Counted from the first letter of the stretch, positions 37,920-46,755 are shown. The stretch: DNA of 64,000 nt from Nostoc sp. S4 (GCA_029379225.1 JAQYWR010000020.1:62001-126000); one strand, 5' to 3'. Numbers and translations: made by a program. The notes: generated by a model not told the origin, from the letters alone.

Positions 37920-38285
37920 TTACTCTCCGGAATAAGTGCTTAGGAAAACCAGTTGATTGTCCATCTCTTTCGCCGATCTAATTGCCATCAGCTTTAAGAT
38001 TTGCCGCATTTGCTCGCCGACTGAATAATCTTGTGAGGAAATAATGATACCTGAATGAGTTCGTCCTTGTATCATGTAGAGGTTATGTAGTTGACAAAAA
38101 TCACCAACATTGAATGTATAAAAAACACGTTGCTGTTCAGTTGCAATAGCTAACTGTTCTTCATCGCTCAAACCAGTTGTACTTAGCTCTCCAACAGTTG
38201 TAACGTCTACTCCTCTCGCTCTTAAAGCTCCTACTAATCGACGATCCATTGCATCTTCGTCTATTAGCAGTCGTATTTCACTCAT
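37920..38285 (-). CDS. DUF5615-family PIN-like protein (putative toxin)
   Basis: A 121-residue protein with the DUF5615 signature: MSEIRLLIDEDAMDRRLVGALR, then FYTFNVGDFCQLH (TxNxGDF) and GRTHSGIIIS. PIN-like acidic residues (D9, D11, D81) are present. It overlaps the DUF433 gene by four bases, the standard pair, which behaves as a toxin-antitoxin module. Confidence 0.85.
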   Translation of the reverse strand: MSEIRLLIDEDAMDRRLVGALRARGVDVTTVGELSTTGLSDEEQLAIATEQQRVFYTFNVGDFCQLHNLYMIQGRTHSGIIISSQDYSVGEQMRQILKLMAIRSAKEMDNQLVFLSTYSGE

Positions 38286-38569
38286 GCTGAGTGAACCATT
38301 TCAGTAGCAAGTTGTTCATAGCTTGACTTCTCAGCAATCAGATAAGCTTCAATCTCTTCCTGATTTGCATGGTAATAAGTTAAAGCTGCATAAACTTGTG
38401 CAAGAGTCAAATTACCCATGCGTTCAACAATTTCTTCAGCATTCATCCCCGTCTTATACCAAGCTGCAACTCGTTGAACAGATACTCTAGTTTCAGCCAT
38501 TCGAGGACGACCGCCAAGAGTTCCGGGTGTGCGAACAATCAGTGTGCCAATATCAGTAATAGTTTGCAT
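38282..38569 (-). CDS. DUF433-family protein (putative antitoxin)
   Basis: A 95-residue protein: GTPGTLGGRPRMAETRVSVQ in the usual form 'GGxPxIxGTRISV', then VAAWYKTGMNAEEIVERMGN and the helix AQVYAALTYYHANQEEIEAY. DUF433 proteins carry a helix-turn-helix and neutralise the DUF5615 partner that follows. Confidence 0.85.
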   Translation of the reverse strand: MQTITDIGTLIVRTPGTLGGRPRMAETRVSVQRVAAWYKTGMNAEEIVERMGNLTLAQVYAALTYYHANQEEIEAYLIAEKSSYEQLATEMVHSA

Positions 38570-38669
38570 AAGCTACCTAACTCACTTTCACCCTCATCAT
38601 TGCATATTATATTGATTCAGTAAAAGTTTTTATCTCACAATATAAACTCCAACTATGGTGTAATTTTAC

Positions 38670-38780
38670 CTACGATTTATCAATCTTGAAAAATACTATA
38701 GGATTGCCATTTACAATTTTTTCATCTACTTTTCTCATGCCAATTCTTTCTGCTACTTTTTGTGATTCCAAGTTTGGGCG
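38670..38780 (-). pseudogene. GNAT acetyltransferase C-terminal remnant
   Basis: The minus strand reads N-LESQKVAERIGMRKVDE and ends FFKIDKS-TAG (38670-38672). NLESQKVAERIGM is the acetyl-CoA-site helix that ends GNAT enzymes. Only about 35 codons remain; the rest is missing, and the alpha/beta hydrolase gene lies immediately upstream on this strand. The remnant may mark an insertion or deletion event. Confidence 0.6.
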
Positions 38781-38807
38781 ATCGCAGCAAAGCGGACTGC
38801 TATAGTA

Positions 38808-39764
38808 TTAGACCTTTAAAATATTTGCTGCTATTTGCTGTGCTACATCTTTATTTTGCCAGTAACTTCCGTGAGCGTTGCCGCCATTTGCCAAAGCTAA
38901 AAAAGTTTGTCGGATGGGGGGAGTTTGAGCAAATAAATTTAATAAACCAGAGTCACCAGTGAGAACGTCTTTTACCTCAACATAAGAACCAGAATCGGGA
39001 ATTAACTTGGCGATGACATTTTCTAATGGCCAAGCAATTGGATCGCCAGGATGAATAAAATTGAGCCAACACAACTCTCCATCTGCCTGGGTCAGGTTCT
39101 TCAACAAATTACTTAAACCAGGGCTGATGTCATGAGTACTTTCATCATTAGAATTTCTACCATTGATAGTAATTAAGCTAAACAAGGCAATGGGAGAACC
39201 CATAGTTTGAATGCTAGCCAGTCGGATACCTGTTGTAGGGTTGTCCCCAATGCCATAAAGCTTATCTCGAATATCCTTTACACTCTGATAGCCAGGAATA
39301 TCCTGATTATCCCAACGGCTGGCAAACAGAATGTCAAACAGTATGACCGTCCCCCAACTGTGAGTCACTAAATGTAAGCGATCGTCCTGCCCATGTTTTT
39401 CTAAGCCTTCAAATGTTTGGTCTTTGAGTCGTTCAGCCGCCATCGATCCAATTAGGCGACTGATGTAGAGTGCTGCATCCCCGACAAATTGCAATATTTG
39501 CTTTTGGCGAAAATCCTGAAACCAGAGTTGGTTCCACTTAGACGAGCCTTTCAGGTTTGTTAGTAGTTCATTCAAAGCGCCTTGGTTCAAATCACCCCAG
39601 TAAAGAGGTACTTTGACACATTCACGATTACGATCTTTCTGCCGGACTAGCTCAACAATCAAGTTAAACAACTTGTCGGCATAAGTGTAATTATGGTTCT
39701 TTTCGTTTTCTTTCGATTCCCGTACATTTACCCCATGCAAAAATAAAACATAATCTTTTCCCAT
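38808..39764 (-). CDS. Alpha/beta-hydrolase-like protein
   Basis: A 318-residue protein. MGKDYVLFLHGVNVRESKEN opens with the oxyanion strand LHGVNV, and the nucleophile elbow is HSWGT in THSWGTVILFDILF (Ser within GxSxG-like S-W-G). The fit to lipases is looser than classic GxSxG. A late His (HGSYW) could complete a catalytic triad. Substrate unknown. No signal peptide. Confidence 0.65.
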   Translation of the reverse strand: MGKDYVLFLHGVNVRESKENEKNHNYTYADKLFNLIVELVRQKDRNRECVKVPLYWGDLNQGALNELLTNLKGSSKWNQLWFQDFRQKQILQFVGDAALYISRLIGSMAAERLKDQTFEGLEKHGQDDRLHLVTHSWGTVILFDILFASRWDNQDIPGYQSVKDIRDKLYGIGDNPTTGIRLASIQTMGSPIALFSLITINGRNSNDESTHDISPGLSNLLKNLTQADGELCWLNFIHPGDPIAWPLENVIAKLIPDSGSYVEVKDVLTGDSGLLNLFAQTPPIRQTFLALANGGNAHGSYWQNKDVAQQIAANILKV

Positions 39765-40081
39765 AGCTAACTCTGCCTTACTTAGACTAATTAATCAAAG
39801 TGGATGTTAATATTCTTAGATTCCCATGAGAAATACAACTTGAATACATCTGTAAATATTATTTAAAATATATCCTTGTAATTGTGGTTTTCCCGTAAAT
39901 AGACAAGTATTCGATTGTGACGGGCATCATCGGTCTAGTTTAAGGTGATTTTTGCTTGAAATATCTAACAATCTAACTATTTATTCCAAACTCGTAGCGT
40001 AACACACTAAAACTAATAGAAATAGTGCGTTAGGCTTGCTTTAATGCACTTGCATAAAACATAAATTTACACGGTAAGCTT
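39765..40081. other. Intergenic region with a hairpin
   Basis: About 317 bp. An imperfect hairpin at about 40004-40036 (TAACACACT / AGTGCGTTA) lies before the next gene; otherwise nothing. Confidence 0.35.
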
Positions 40082-40504
40082 GTGTCTGATTTAGCGCTAC
40101 ATAATTATCTCGCTCGCGTTCCCGATGCAGCATTGCAAGAATTCATCGAGTGGTGTGTTTTAGAACAGGCAAAAGCCGCAGAATGTAACTTTACTCCAGA
40201 TAGAAGTAAGTTAGATAATTTGCCACCAACAGATTATGTTCCCAAGCTTGTGGATCAGTTCATGAAAGTTAAACCAGATCCAATTAAAGCAGGTTTAGTA
40301 GCAGCGATCGCTGGTAAGGAAGCCGACGGACATGGTTTATCTGATTTAGCGGTTGTAGCTGATTTTGTGTCACTTTATGTGAAGTATTTAATTCCTAAAG
40401 AAGGTAACAACCCAGAAGAAGCACAAGCAATATTAACTAAAGCATCACAACATCAGTTGGAAAAACTTACTGAAATTGCCAATAAACATGGTGTAGAGTT
40501 TTAG
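40082..40504 (+). CDS. Conserved hypothetical cyanobacterial protein
   Basis: A 140-residue all-helical soluble protein starting with GTG (MSDLALHNYLARVPDAALQE). Contains VKPDPIKAGLVAAIAGKEAD and DFVSLYVKYLIPKEG. No metal or catalytic motif. Looks conserved in composition but not recognised. Confidence 0.6.
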   Translation: MSDLALHNYLARVPDAALQEFIEWCVLEQAKAAECNFTPDRSKLDNLPPTDYVPKLVDQFMKVKPDPIKAGLVAAIAGKEADGHGLSDLAVVADFVSLYVKYLIPKEGNNPEEAQAILTKASQHQLEKLTEIANKHGVEF

Positions 40505-40684
40505 TTTTCGGCTGATAATTTTTTTAGAGACTTTGTCTATATTATTAGTCAGAGCCTCTATTTTAGGTAGGTGGACATAATTAAATGTAAAATATAAACC
40601 TGTGAAACCCTGTCAGGAACTGGCTTTTTCCTCCTGCCTCCTGCCTTCTGCCTCCTGCCTTCTAATTAGTTATTCCTGATTGCC

Positions 40685-41416
40685 TCAATTAGAGCCTACT
40701 CGATACCAGTATTTATAAATTGGTTCATAGCCGAGTTTTTCATATAAGTTGCGAGCTGGAATATTCGCCTGCACTACCTGTATGTAAGAAAAGTAAGCTC
40801 CTTTATTAATACCCCATTGAAGCAAACCCTGAATAATTGCTGTTGCATAGCCACGCCGCCTTTGCATTGGACTGGTAACTAGGTCAAAAATGCCTAAATA
40901 ACCGCTTTCCAAAATGCCTATTCCACAAGCAACAATTTCATCATGTTGTTTATATGAGACAAATAGAGTTTCTGATTTTATTGCTGTTAATATCATTCTC
41001 TGAATAGTTGATGGCTGTTGTCCCAAAGCTTTTAAGTTCTGATAAGCAACCAACCAATCATTTAAATTTTCCTGATTAATAGCGGGTACAATATTAAGCG
41101 ATCGCTCGGATAATCTCATACCCATTACTAGGGAAGGCTCAATTAGTTGATATCCCCTTGCTGCTAGCTTTTCATCTAAGACTTCTGGGTTAGTAAATGA
41201 GAGCAAGCGGAAAATAGGGTTTTGTTTACGCGCTTGATATTTGGATTGGCAGTAAGCAATCTTTTCTTCAATGTCTAAACCAATTTCATCCAGAACTGTC
41301 ACTGAATTAGCTCGTTTGGTGTAGCCACCAGCAAAACGCATCACCCAACCATAATGGTTGATAGTTTCAAAAGCGGGCCATGCTTTCAATGATATTTCTT
41401 CAATTATTCTATACAT
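40685..41416 (-). CDS. GNAT family N-acetyltransferase
   Basis: A 243-residue acetyltransferase. N-terminal half is a GNAT-like extension (GWVMRFAGGYTKRANSV); the acetyl-CoA domain has LVTSPMQRRRGYATAIIQGL (motif A, RRRGYA) and ANIPARNLYEKLGYEPIYKY (motif B). Substrate unknown. Single gene convergent with hupW on the opposite strand. Confidence 0.85.
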   Translation of the reverse strand: MYRIIEEISLKAWPAFETINHYGWVMRFAGGYTKRANSVTVLDEIGLDIEEKIAYCQSKYQARKQNPIFRLLSFTNPEVLDEKLAARGYQLIEPSLVMGMRLSERSLNIVPAINQENLNDWLVAYQNLKALGQQPSTIQRMILTAIKSETLFVSYKQHDEIVACGIGILESGYLGIFDLVTSPMQRRRGYATAIIQGLLQWGINKGAYFSYIQVVQANIPARNLYEKLGYEPIYKYWYRVGSN

Positions 41417-41552
41417 TCAAAAGTAGCAAAAAATATTTACCTATTTATTTAATCACTTTTATAGGTACAGAATTTAGAATGGGCTACACTCGGCTACGCT
41501 AATAGAAGTCAGAAATTCAGAATAGGAACCAGAAAATATAAAACATTATCTC

Positions 41553-42026
41553 ATGCTAACTATTATTGGTTGTGGAAATCTCAATCGCAGTGACGATGCT
41601 GTAGGTGTAATTATCGCTCAACGCCTACAAAAATATCTAGCCCAAAACCCTCATCCTGATGTGCGAGTATATGACTGTGGCACCGCAGGAATGGAAGTAA
41701 TGTTTCAAGCTAGAGGTAGTAAACAATTAATAATTATTGATGCAAGTTCAACTAATTCTCAGCCTGGTGCTGTGTTTAAAGTTCCAGGAAAAGAATTAGA
41801 AGCCTTACCAGAACCTAGTTATAACTTGCATGATTTTCGTTGGGATAATGCTTTAGCCGCTGGAAGGAAAATCTTTAAAAATGACTTTCCTGAAGATGTG
41901 ATAGTTTATTTAATTGAAGTCGCAAATCTTGATTTGGGACTAGAGTTAAGTCCTGTTGTTAGACATTCTGCCGATCTGGTTTTTGAAGAGGTAGCTGCAA
42001 TTATCAGACAGAATGTTGAGGCTTGA
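41553..42026 (+). CDS. hupW: Hydrogenase maturation protease HupW
   Basis: A 157-residue nickel-dependent endopeptidase family protein: IIGCGNLNRSDDAVGVIIAQ, DCGTAGMEVMF and LIIIDASSTNSQPG. It removes the C-terminal tail of HupL after nickel insertion. Position 5.3 kb from hupL fits the uptake enzyme; HoxW is the less likely alternative because no hox gene is seen. Confidence 0.9.
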   Translation: MLTIIGCGNLNRSDDAVGVIIAQRLQKYLAQNPHPDVRVYDCGTAGMEVMFQARGSKQLIIIDASSTNSQPGAVFKVPGKELEALPEPSYNLHDFRWDNALAAGRKIFKNDFPEDVIVYLIEVANLDLGLELSPVVRHSADLVFEEVAAIIRQNVEA

Positions 42027-42073
42027 AACTCTATTTATGGGGTATTGGACATTAGTTATTGCCTTTATCTCCC

Positions 42074-42451
42074 TCATCCTGCCAAATCGCGGTATACAGA
42101 TAATTCATCTACTCTCATTTCAAAAGGTACGCCTTGACCTTCCGGGGGACAGACGCGGATTTTTGCACTGCTGATAATTTGGTCAAGTAATGTCCCCATT
42201 GGTACAATTTGTTGTAGGACACGCCAGTTGGTAACTTGGTCGGTACATTCAATTACTAATGTCATAGCGCTAGCGTGGGTTGTGACGTACCACCGACAAT
42301 TAGATAAGAGATTTTGAATAGTGCGATCGCAAGCATCATAAAAGTATTTACTAATAGAATACTCTAGTTGTTGCCGCAATATAATATCTGCCGATGTCGG
42401 TTGTACAGGATGCGAATCGTCACGATTTAAGTAATACATATTTTTAGCCAT
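42074..42451 (-). CDS. Conserved 125-aa unknown protein, paralogue of 17102-17476
   Basis: Homologous over its full length to the protein at 17102-17476 (shared ACDR, LLSNC-x-WY-x-TT, SAKIRV and YRD). It follows the SagB-type oxidoreductase gene by 18 bases on the same strand. Both paralogues therefore sit directly after a flavin oxidoreductase of a different type. Function unknown. Conserved Cys in LLSNC and in ACDR are candidates for function. Confidence 0.75.
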   Translation of the reverse strand: MAKNMYYLNRDDSHPVQPTSADIILRQQLEYSISKYFYDACDRTIQNLLSNCRWYVTTHASAMTLVIECTDQVTNWRVLQQIVPMGTLLDQIISSAKIRVCPPEGQGVPFEMRVDELSVYRDLAG

Positions 42452-42469
42452 CTCTTTTTAGTTTCCTGC

Positions 42470-43780
42470 TTATATTCCAATCACCATTCCGTAAAGTTCA
42501 TCTTTATTTGTTTCTAATAATTCCTGGGTTTCATCATCGTAGAAAGCACCTATCCCACTACATTGAATTCCCAAATAATTACTAGCTAAATAAAGTCTCT
42601 GTCCTAAAAAACCAGCTATTTGCATAGCAGTTTGGTAGTTTAAATAATCAGATACAAAAAATAAAGTTACAGCGCTATCTCTAGCAATAGCTTGATTAAT
42701 ACATAAGTAACCTGTCTGTTCGCTAAAATTACCCGTCTTAATCAGATATGTATCTTTATATAATCCACATAACATTCCCTCTACTCGATGTATTACCGAG
42801 TAAATATCTATTTCCTCATAATTTTCTGTTGGGATTGGCTGCTGAAGTTGCTGCATTATATATAAATAATCTTCTTGAGAAATAGACTTTTTCCGGAAAC
42901 GTCTAACAGAACGTCTATTCAAAACAGTTTGATAAAATTTATCTTTTTCAAAGCGAAGTTGAGGCTGTTTGAGTTGTTGCTGACTACTCTTTTGTACAGC
43001 GGTAGCTTGATAAGTATCTTCAATGAATTGATTAGCTTCAAAGTAATCAGTACCGCAAACAAAAGGAATTTTCATCCTCAAGGGTCTGACTTTCTTTTCT
43101 TGTAATTCTCCTGACACCGCACAAGCTGTAATAAACTCTTTATTCTCAAATCCCAAAGCTAAATTGAGAGCGAGTTTATCAAAGTCAAAAATTAGTTGTA
43201 TATCCTTTTGGTGGAGATAAGCTGAAGCTGCGAGAGGCTTCGCCACGCCAGAGGCGAACGCACCTAAATGATGTCCGCTATCCAAAAAGCAATATCTCGT
43301 GCTTCTATTTTGATATTTCCAGCTAGACCTATAATAAACACAACTAATTAAAAATATGAATCCATTGATACTTTTGTCCGGTATAATATAACTCTCTAGC
43401 CCATCATCAATCAATTCATAAATGAGTGTTAGAGAATTATTCTCAACTTCAAAATGATATATACCATCTAGCATTCCCTGAATTTTCCGAAGCTGTACGT
43501 AAACTTCCGTAGGATACAGAGCGCCTGCTGATGGATTCACCCGCAATTTATCGAGACTATTTTTATACACTTTTTCTAGTGTTATTGCACTAGTTAAGGA
43601 TATAAAAGAGTGAATGGAATTATTGAGATTTAATTTCACTCTTCGATAAAATTTTGGATAGAATTTAAATGCAGATGGTTGAGTTGAAGCATCTACATAA
43701 TTTGGATCGGCCTGTACCGATAAGTAAGAATGCTTGGTAGCTTCATGATAAGCTTTGCCCGATATTTTGCTTGGTGGCAT
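42470..43780 (-). CDS. SagB-type double-nitroreductase-domain oxidoreductase
   Basis: A 436-residue protein with two FMN nitroreductase-like halves. The first has RVNPSAGALYPTEVYVQLRK with GMLDGIYHFE, the signature of SagB/ThcOx dehydrogenases. The second begins VLNRRSVRRFRKKSISQEDY and includes RVEGMLCGLY and GQRLYLASNYLGIQCSGIG. SagB enzymes oxidise azolines in RiPP synthesis, but many solitary homologues have other unknown substrates. No precursor peptide or cyclodehydratase gene is visible nearby. It overlaps the ankyrin gene by 38 bases and precedes the 125-aa paralogue. Confidence 0.8.
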   Translation of the reverse strand: MPPSKISGKAYHEATKHSYLSVQADPNYVDASTQPSAFKFYPKFYRRVKLNLNNSIHSFISLTSAITLEKVYKNSLDKLRVNPSAGALYPTEVYVQLRKIQGMLDGIYHFEVENNSLTLIYELIDDGLESYIIPDKSINGFIFLISCVYYRSSWKYQNRSTRYCFLDSGHHLGAFASGVAKPLAASAYLHQKDIQLIFDFDKLALNLALGFENKEFITACAVSGELQEKKVRPLRMKIPFVCGTDYFEANQFIEDTYQATAVQKSSQQQLKQPQLRFEKDKFYQTVLNRRSVRRFRKKSISQEDYLYIMQQLQQPIPTENYEEIDIYSVIHRVEGMLCGLYKDTYLIKTGNFSEQTGYLCINQAIARDSAVTLFFVSDYLNYQTAMQIAGFLGQRLYLASNYLGIQCSGIGAFYDDETQELLETNKDELYGMVIGI

Positions 43781-44240
43781 TTTTGAGTATCCTTAAAACT
43801 TCTACATTGCTCGCAAAATCAATCGCTTTATAGTCGTCTAAGTTTTTCAAATCTAAGTTAGGATGATGTTGTAAAAGTAACTTTACAACTTCTGTTTTTC
43901 CAGCTGATGCTGCATACATTAAAACAGTTGCACCATTATCATTTTGGTTGTCAATGTTAATGTTGTTAGCCAGCAGCAAGTTAATTAAATCATAGTGGTT
44001 TCCAAAACAGGCAAACCATAAAGCATTATTGCGTAGGCGTAGCCCGCCGGAAGCATCGCTATTTCTAGCATTGATATCCGCACCTATATCAATCAGTTCT
44101 TTAACAACTGTATAAACACTCTCTCTGGTAGCTTTCATCAAAGCTGTATCACCATTTTCACCTGGTTGATTTAACTGCTCAGGATTATAGCCTTTTGCTA
44201 TTAACTATTGTGTTGTGGTTTTACTCAAATCTTGACTCAT
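43743..44240 (-). pseudogene. Ankyrin-repeat gene with an internal amber stop
   Basis: A frame from ATG 44240 (MSQDLSKTTTQ) meets TAG at 44205-44207, then continues in the same frame (LIAKGYNPEQLNQPGENGDT) into at least three ankyrin repeats: ALMKATRESVYTVVKELIDI, ALWFACFGNHYDLINLLL and VLMYAASAGKTEVVKLLLQH. Without the stop it would be about 165 residues. A TTG/ATG restart near 44141 could still give a 132-aa ankyrin protein, so it may not be fully dead. First gene of a three-gene operon with the SagB-type enzyme. Confidence 0.7.
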
Positions 44241-44394
44241 AATATTTTTTGACTTCCAACACTTTCACTAATTAACAAGTATGAAAAGTTTGCTAGATTT
44301 TATTATACTTATTAAGAAATCTCAAATAATTTCCTTTTTAAAACCATCATTTGCTACTTTATTGAAGTATCCATAACAAAAAGACATCCGAAAA

Positions 44395-44604
44395 ATGGAA
44401 ATTAGCGCTCGTAATTCTCTCAAAGGTACTGTCAAACAAATTGTACATGGTTCGGTTAATACTGAGGTAACTTTAGAAATAGCACCAGGAGTAGAGCTAG
44501 TGTCAATCATCACAAAATCATCAGCGGAAAAGCTCGAACTTGCAGAAGGAAAGCAGGCTTATGCAGTGATTAAATCATCAGATGTGATAGTTGCTGTTGA
44601 TTAA
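44395..44604 (+). CDS. Mop-type molybdate-binding protein (molbindin)
   Basis: A 69-residue single-domain TOBE/Mop protein: MEISARNSLKGTVKQIVHGS, EVTLEIAPGVELVSIITKSS and AYAVIKSSDVIVAVD. This fold stores molybdate as a hexamer. Its place next to fdxH and the nif genes fits molybdenum supply for the FeMo-cofactor. Confidence 0.9.
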   Translation: MEISARNSLKGTVKQIVHGSVNTEVTLEIAPGVELVSIITKSSAEKLELAEGKQAYAVIKSSDVIVAVD

Positions 44605-44656
44605 GAAATAGCTGCTTTACCCCTGATATTAAATTGCATCTATATCTATAAATTAG

Positions 44657-44697
44657 TGACCTCACTCCTAGAAGTAGTTAATAAAGGAGTGAGGTCA
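44657..44697. terminator. Palindromic hairpin after the Mop gene
   Basis: Perfect 13-bp inverted repeat TGACCTCACTCCT (44657-44669) / AGGAGTGAGGTCA (44685-44697) with a 15-nt loop. No strong T-run follows on the plus strand, so it is a probable terminator or transcript stabiliser. Confidence 0.55.
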
Positions 44698-45077
44698 AAA
44701 ATTTATTAGAGGTTATTTCCAGCAGAATAAACAATTTAAAAGCAAGAATTTAGGAGTAAAACACTCTTTATATATTAGCTACTAGAGTTAAATCAAATAT
44801 TTATTGAGAATTGCTTTCGGTTATCTATCTGTCACAATCTTTTTTCTGATTTATTTGATTGGTTTCAAAAACTTAAAAATTTATTTTCCTTGTTTTTAAC
44901 TTATTCATCCACTACTTAAACTAAAATTCATTCTGACGCCTCGGTGGAGCTTTCCTTGCTTTACTCACGAATTCTGAATTATTGATTGATGAATGATGAA
45001 GGAAAGAATAAAGTATATTTTCATCCTTCATCCTTCATTTTTATTCAGTTGCTAAGAACAGCAATCAAAGTAATGGT
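44698..45077. other. Intergenic region, no gene seen
   Basis: About 380 bp between convergent mop and fdxH genes. AT-rich, contains TTCATCCTTCATCC-like repeats near 45020-45040. Confidence 0.4.
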
Positions 45078-45377
45078 TTAAACCAGATACGCTTCTTGAT
45101 GTGTCTTAATTGTGCAATTAGAACGAGGATAGGTAACACAAAGTAAAGCGTATCCTTTAGAAACCTGCTCGTCATCTAGGAAGTTTTGATCGTCTTGATT
45201 AATTTCGCCTTCAACAATCTTGCCAACACAGCTAGAGCAAGAACCTGCATGACAAGAAGCTGGCAAATCAATATCGTTCTCGTGTGCTGCTTCTAAGATA
45301 GTAGTTTCTTCATCAACTTCAATTGTGGTGTCGAGGTCTTCCTTTTTGTTAATTAATCTAACTTGGTAGGTAGCCAT
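45078..45377 (-). CDS. fdxH: Heterocyst [2Fe-2S] ferredoxin FdxH
   Basis: A 99-residue plant-type ferredoxin, direct electron donor to nitrogenase reductase in heterocysts. Cluster motif CHAGSCSSC (C-x4-C-x2-C) with the fourth Cys in [12 protein letters not shown]. The sequence is closer to the heterocyst form than to photosynthetic PetF ([33 protein letters not shown]). Last gene of the nif cluster. Confidence 0.95.
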   Translation of the reverse strand: MATYQVRLINKKEDLDTTIEVDEETTILEAAHENDIDLPASCHAGSCSSCVGKIVEGEINQDDQNFLDDEQVSKGYALLCVTYPRSNCTIKTHQEAYLV

Positions 45378-45487
45378 TTTCCGATTCTCCTCAAACGTTA
45401 TACAATTAGGTTTAATTTCTGAAAATTTGGAGTCAACCTGTTCTACTGTTTACTGTGCAACGCGATCGCTTAGCATTAAGAATGGTA

Positions 45488-45862
45488 TTAGTTGCCGCAA
45501 GGTACACCAGTAGGCGTACACTCACCTGCTTTGAATGACTTTCCACAACCGCAGTTACCAGTTGCATTGGGGTTGATGAACTTAAAGCCGCTTTCCATCA
45601 CTCCCTCAACGAAGTCAACCACAATTCCTTCTAATAACGGCGCACTTTTGGCGTCAACATAAACCAGTACTTTGCCTTGCTCAATTACCAAATCATCTGG
45701 TTGGGGCTTGCTAGTGATATCCATTGCATATTCATACCCACTGCAACCACCATTTTTTACAGAGATGCGGACACCTTTAGTTGCGCCATTAGCATCGGGT
45801 GCGGAACCTTTAAGAAATGCCCGCAGATGAAATTCTGCTTTTTCTGATAAAGTTACAGTCAT
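45488..45862 (-). CDS. hesB: HesB, IscA-type Fe-S assembly protein
   Basis: A 124-residue A-type carrier (start MTVTLSEKAEFHLRAFLKGS at 45862; the 65-residue upstream extension runs through hesA in another frame and is rejected). Conserved Cys in GGCSGYEY and NCGCGKSF. Extra Cys at the tail (ECTPTGVPC) is the HesB type found beside nitrogenase genes. Downstream of hesA in the same operon. Confidence 0.93.
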   Translation of the reverse strand: MTVTLSEKAEFHLRAFLKGSAPDANGATKGVRISVKNGGCSGYEYAMDITSKPQPDDLVIEQGKVLVYVDAKSAPLLEGIVVDFVEGVMESGFKFINPNATGNCGCGKSFKAGECTPTGVPCGN

Positions 45863-45941
45863 TAGATCTCCTGATTTGTTGTTTATCCCTTGTCCGTTGT
45901 CATTTGTCTTTTGTTTTTTTACTAATGACCAATGACTAAAA

Positions 45942-46745
45942 TTAGCTATTTTGTGCAATACCGGTGGCTTCCATTGAATTGGGTTGAGCGTATCTCCAAG
46001 GCGCACTATTACCGCATACTGGACAAGAGCGATCGCGATAAGAACGGCGCTTAACAAATTCCAGCCGACTCAAGTCGATTGTCAGCAATTGCGACAATAA
46101 AGGCTGACTAAAGCCAGTGATCAACTTAATCGCCTCCAGTGCGGTTAAACAAGCCAGTGTCCCAGAAACAGCACCAATAACTGAAAAACCGCGTCGATCC
46201 CAATCAGGCTTTTCCGGAAACAAACAGGACAAACAAGGAGTCACACCAGGAATAATCGTTGTCAGGTAAGCTTCCATCCCGTCCATTGCAGCTTCCACCA
46301 TTGGCTTACGCCAGCGCACGCAAGCTTCATTTAATAAATTGCGCTCCGTAAAATTATGGGCGCAATCAAGAGCCATATCAGCGGATTGCACTAGTGCGTC
46401 TACATTTTCCGGGGTGATATAATCATGAACTGCTTCTACTTGGACATCAGGATTAATCGCATCCAGAGTTTCTTTAGCTTTGAATACCCTTGGCTTACCT
46501 ACCCAATCGTCAGTCATCAAAACCTGACGATTCATATCATCTAGCCGCAAGTCACCACCCCGGACTAAGATTAGCCGCCCAACGCCCGCTACTGCTAAGT
46601 AAAGCGCCGCCGTACCACCCAATCCCCCCACACCCGTAACCAAAACTGTTGCTGACTTCAAGCGCTTCTGCGCTGCTTCGCCAAAATTTGGCAGCATCAT
46701 TTGGCGATGATAGCGTTCTAATTCGGTAGGCGTTAGGTTTACCAA
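45942..46745 (-). CDS. hesA: HesA, ThiF/MoeB-family protein
   Basis: A 267-residue ATP-using adenylyltransferase-like protein: VTGVGGLGGTAALYLAVAGV (nucleotide loop), LRLDDMNRQVL, and zinc Cys pairs CLSC and CPVC. HesA affects nitrogenase activity in Anabaena, probably through cofactor or Mo-related activation; the exact substrate is not fixed. Ten bases after nifW. Confidence 0.93.
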   Translation of the reverse strand: MVNLTPTELERYHRQMMLPNFGEAAQKRLKSATVLVTGVGGLGGTAALYLAVAGVGRLILVRGGDLRLDDMNRQVLMTDDWVGKPRVFKAKETLDAINPDVQVEAVHDYITPENVDALVQSADMALDCAHNFTERNLLNEACVRWRKPMVEAAMDGMEAYLTTIIPGVTPCLSCLFPEKPDWDRRGFSVIGAVSGTLACLTALEAIKLITGFSQPLLSQLLTIDLSRLEFVKRRSYRDRSCPVCGNSAPWRYAQPNSMEATGIAQNS

Positions 46746-46755
46746 TTTATACCTC

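Noticed and set aside
45863..46057. N-terminal extension of HesB
   Set aside because: The extra 65 residues run through the end of hesA in another frame and through short repeats; the ATG at 45862 matches the family N terminus.
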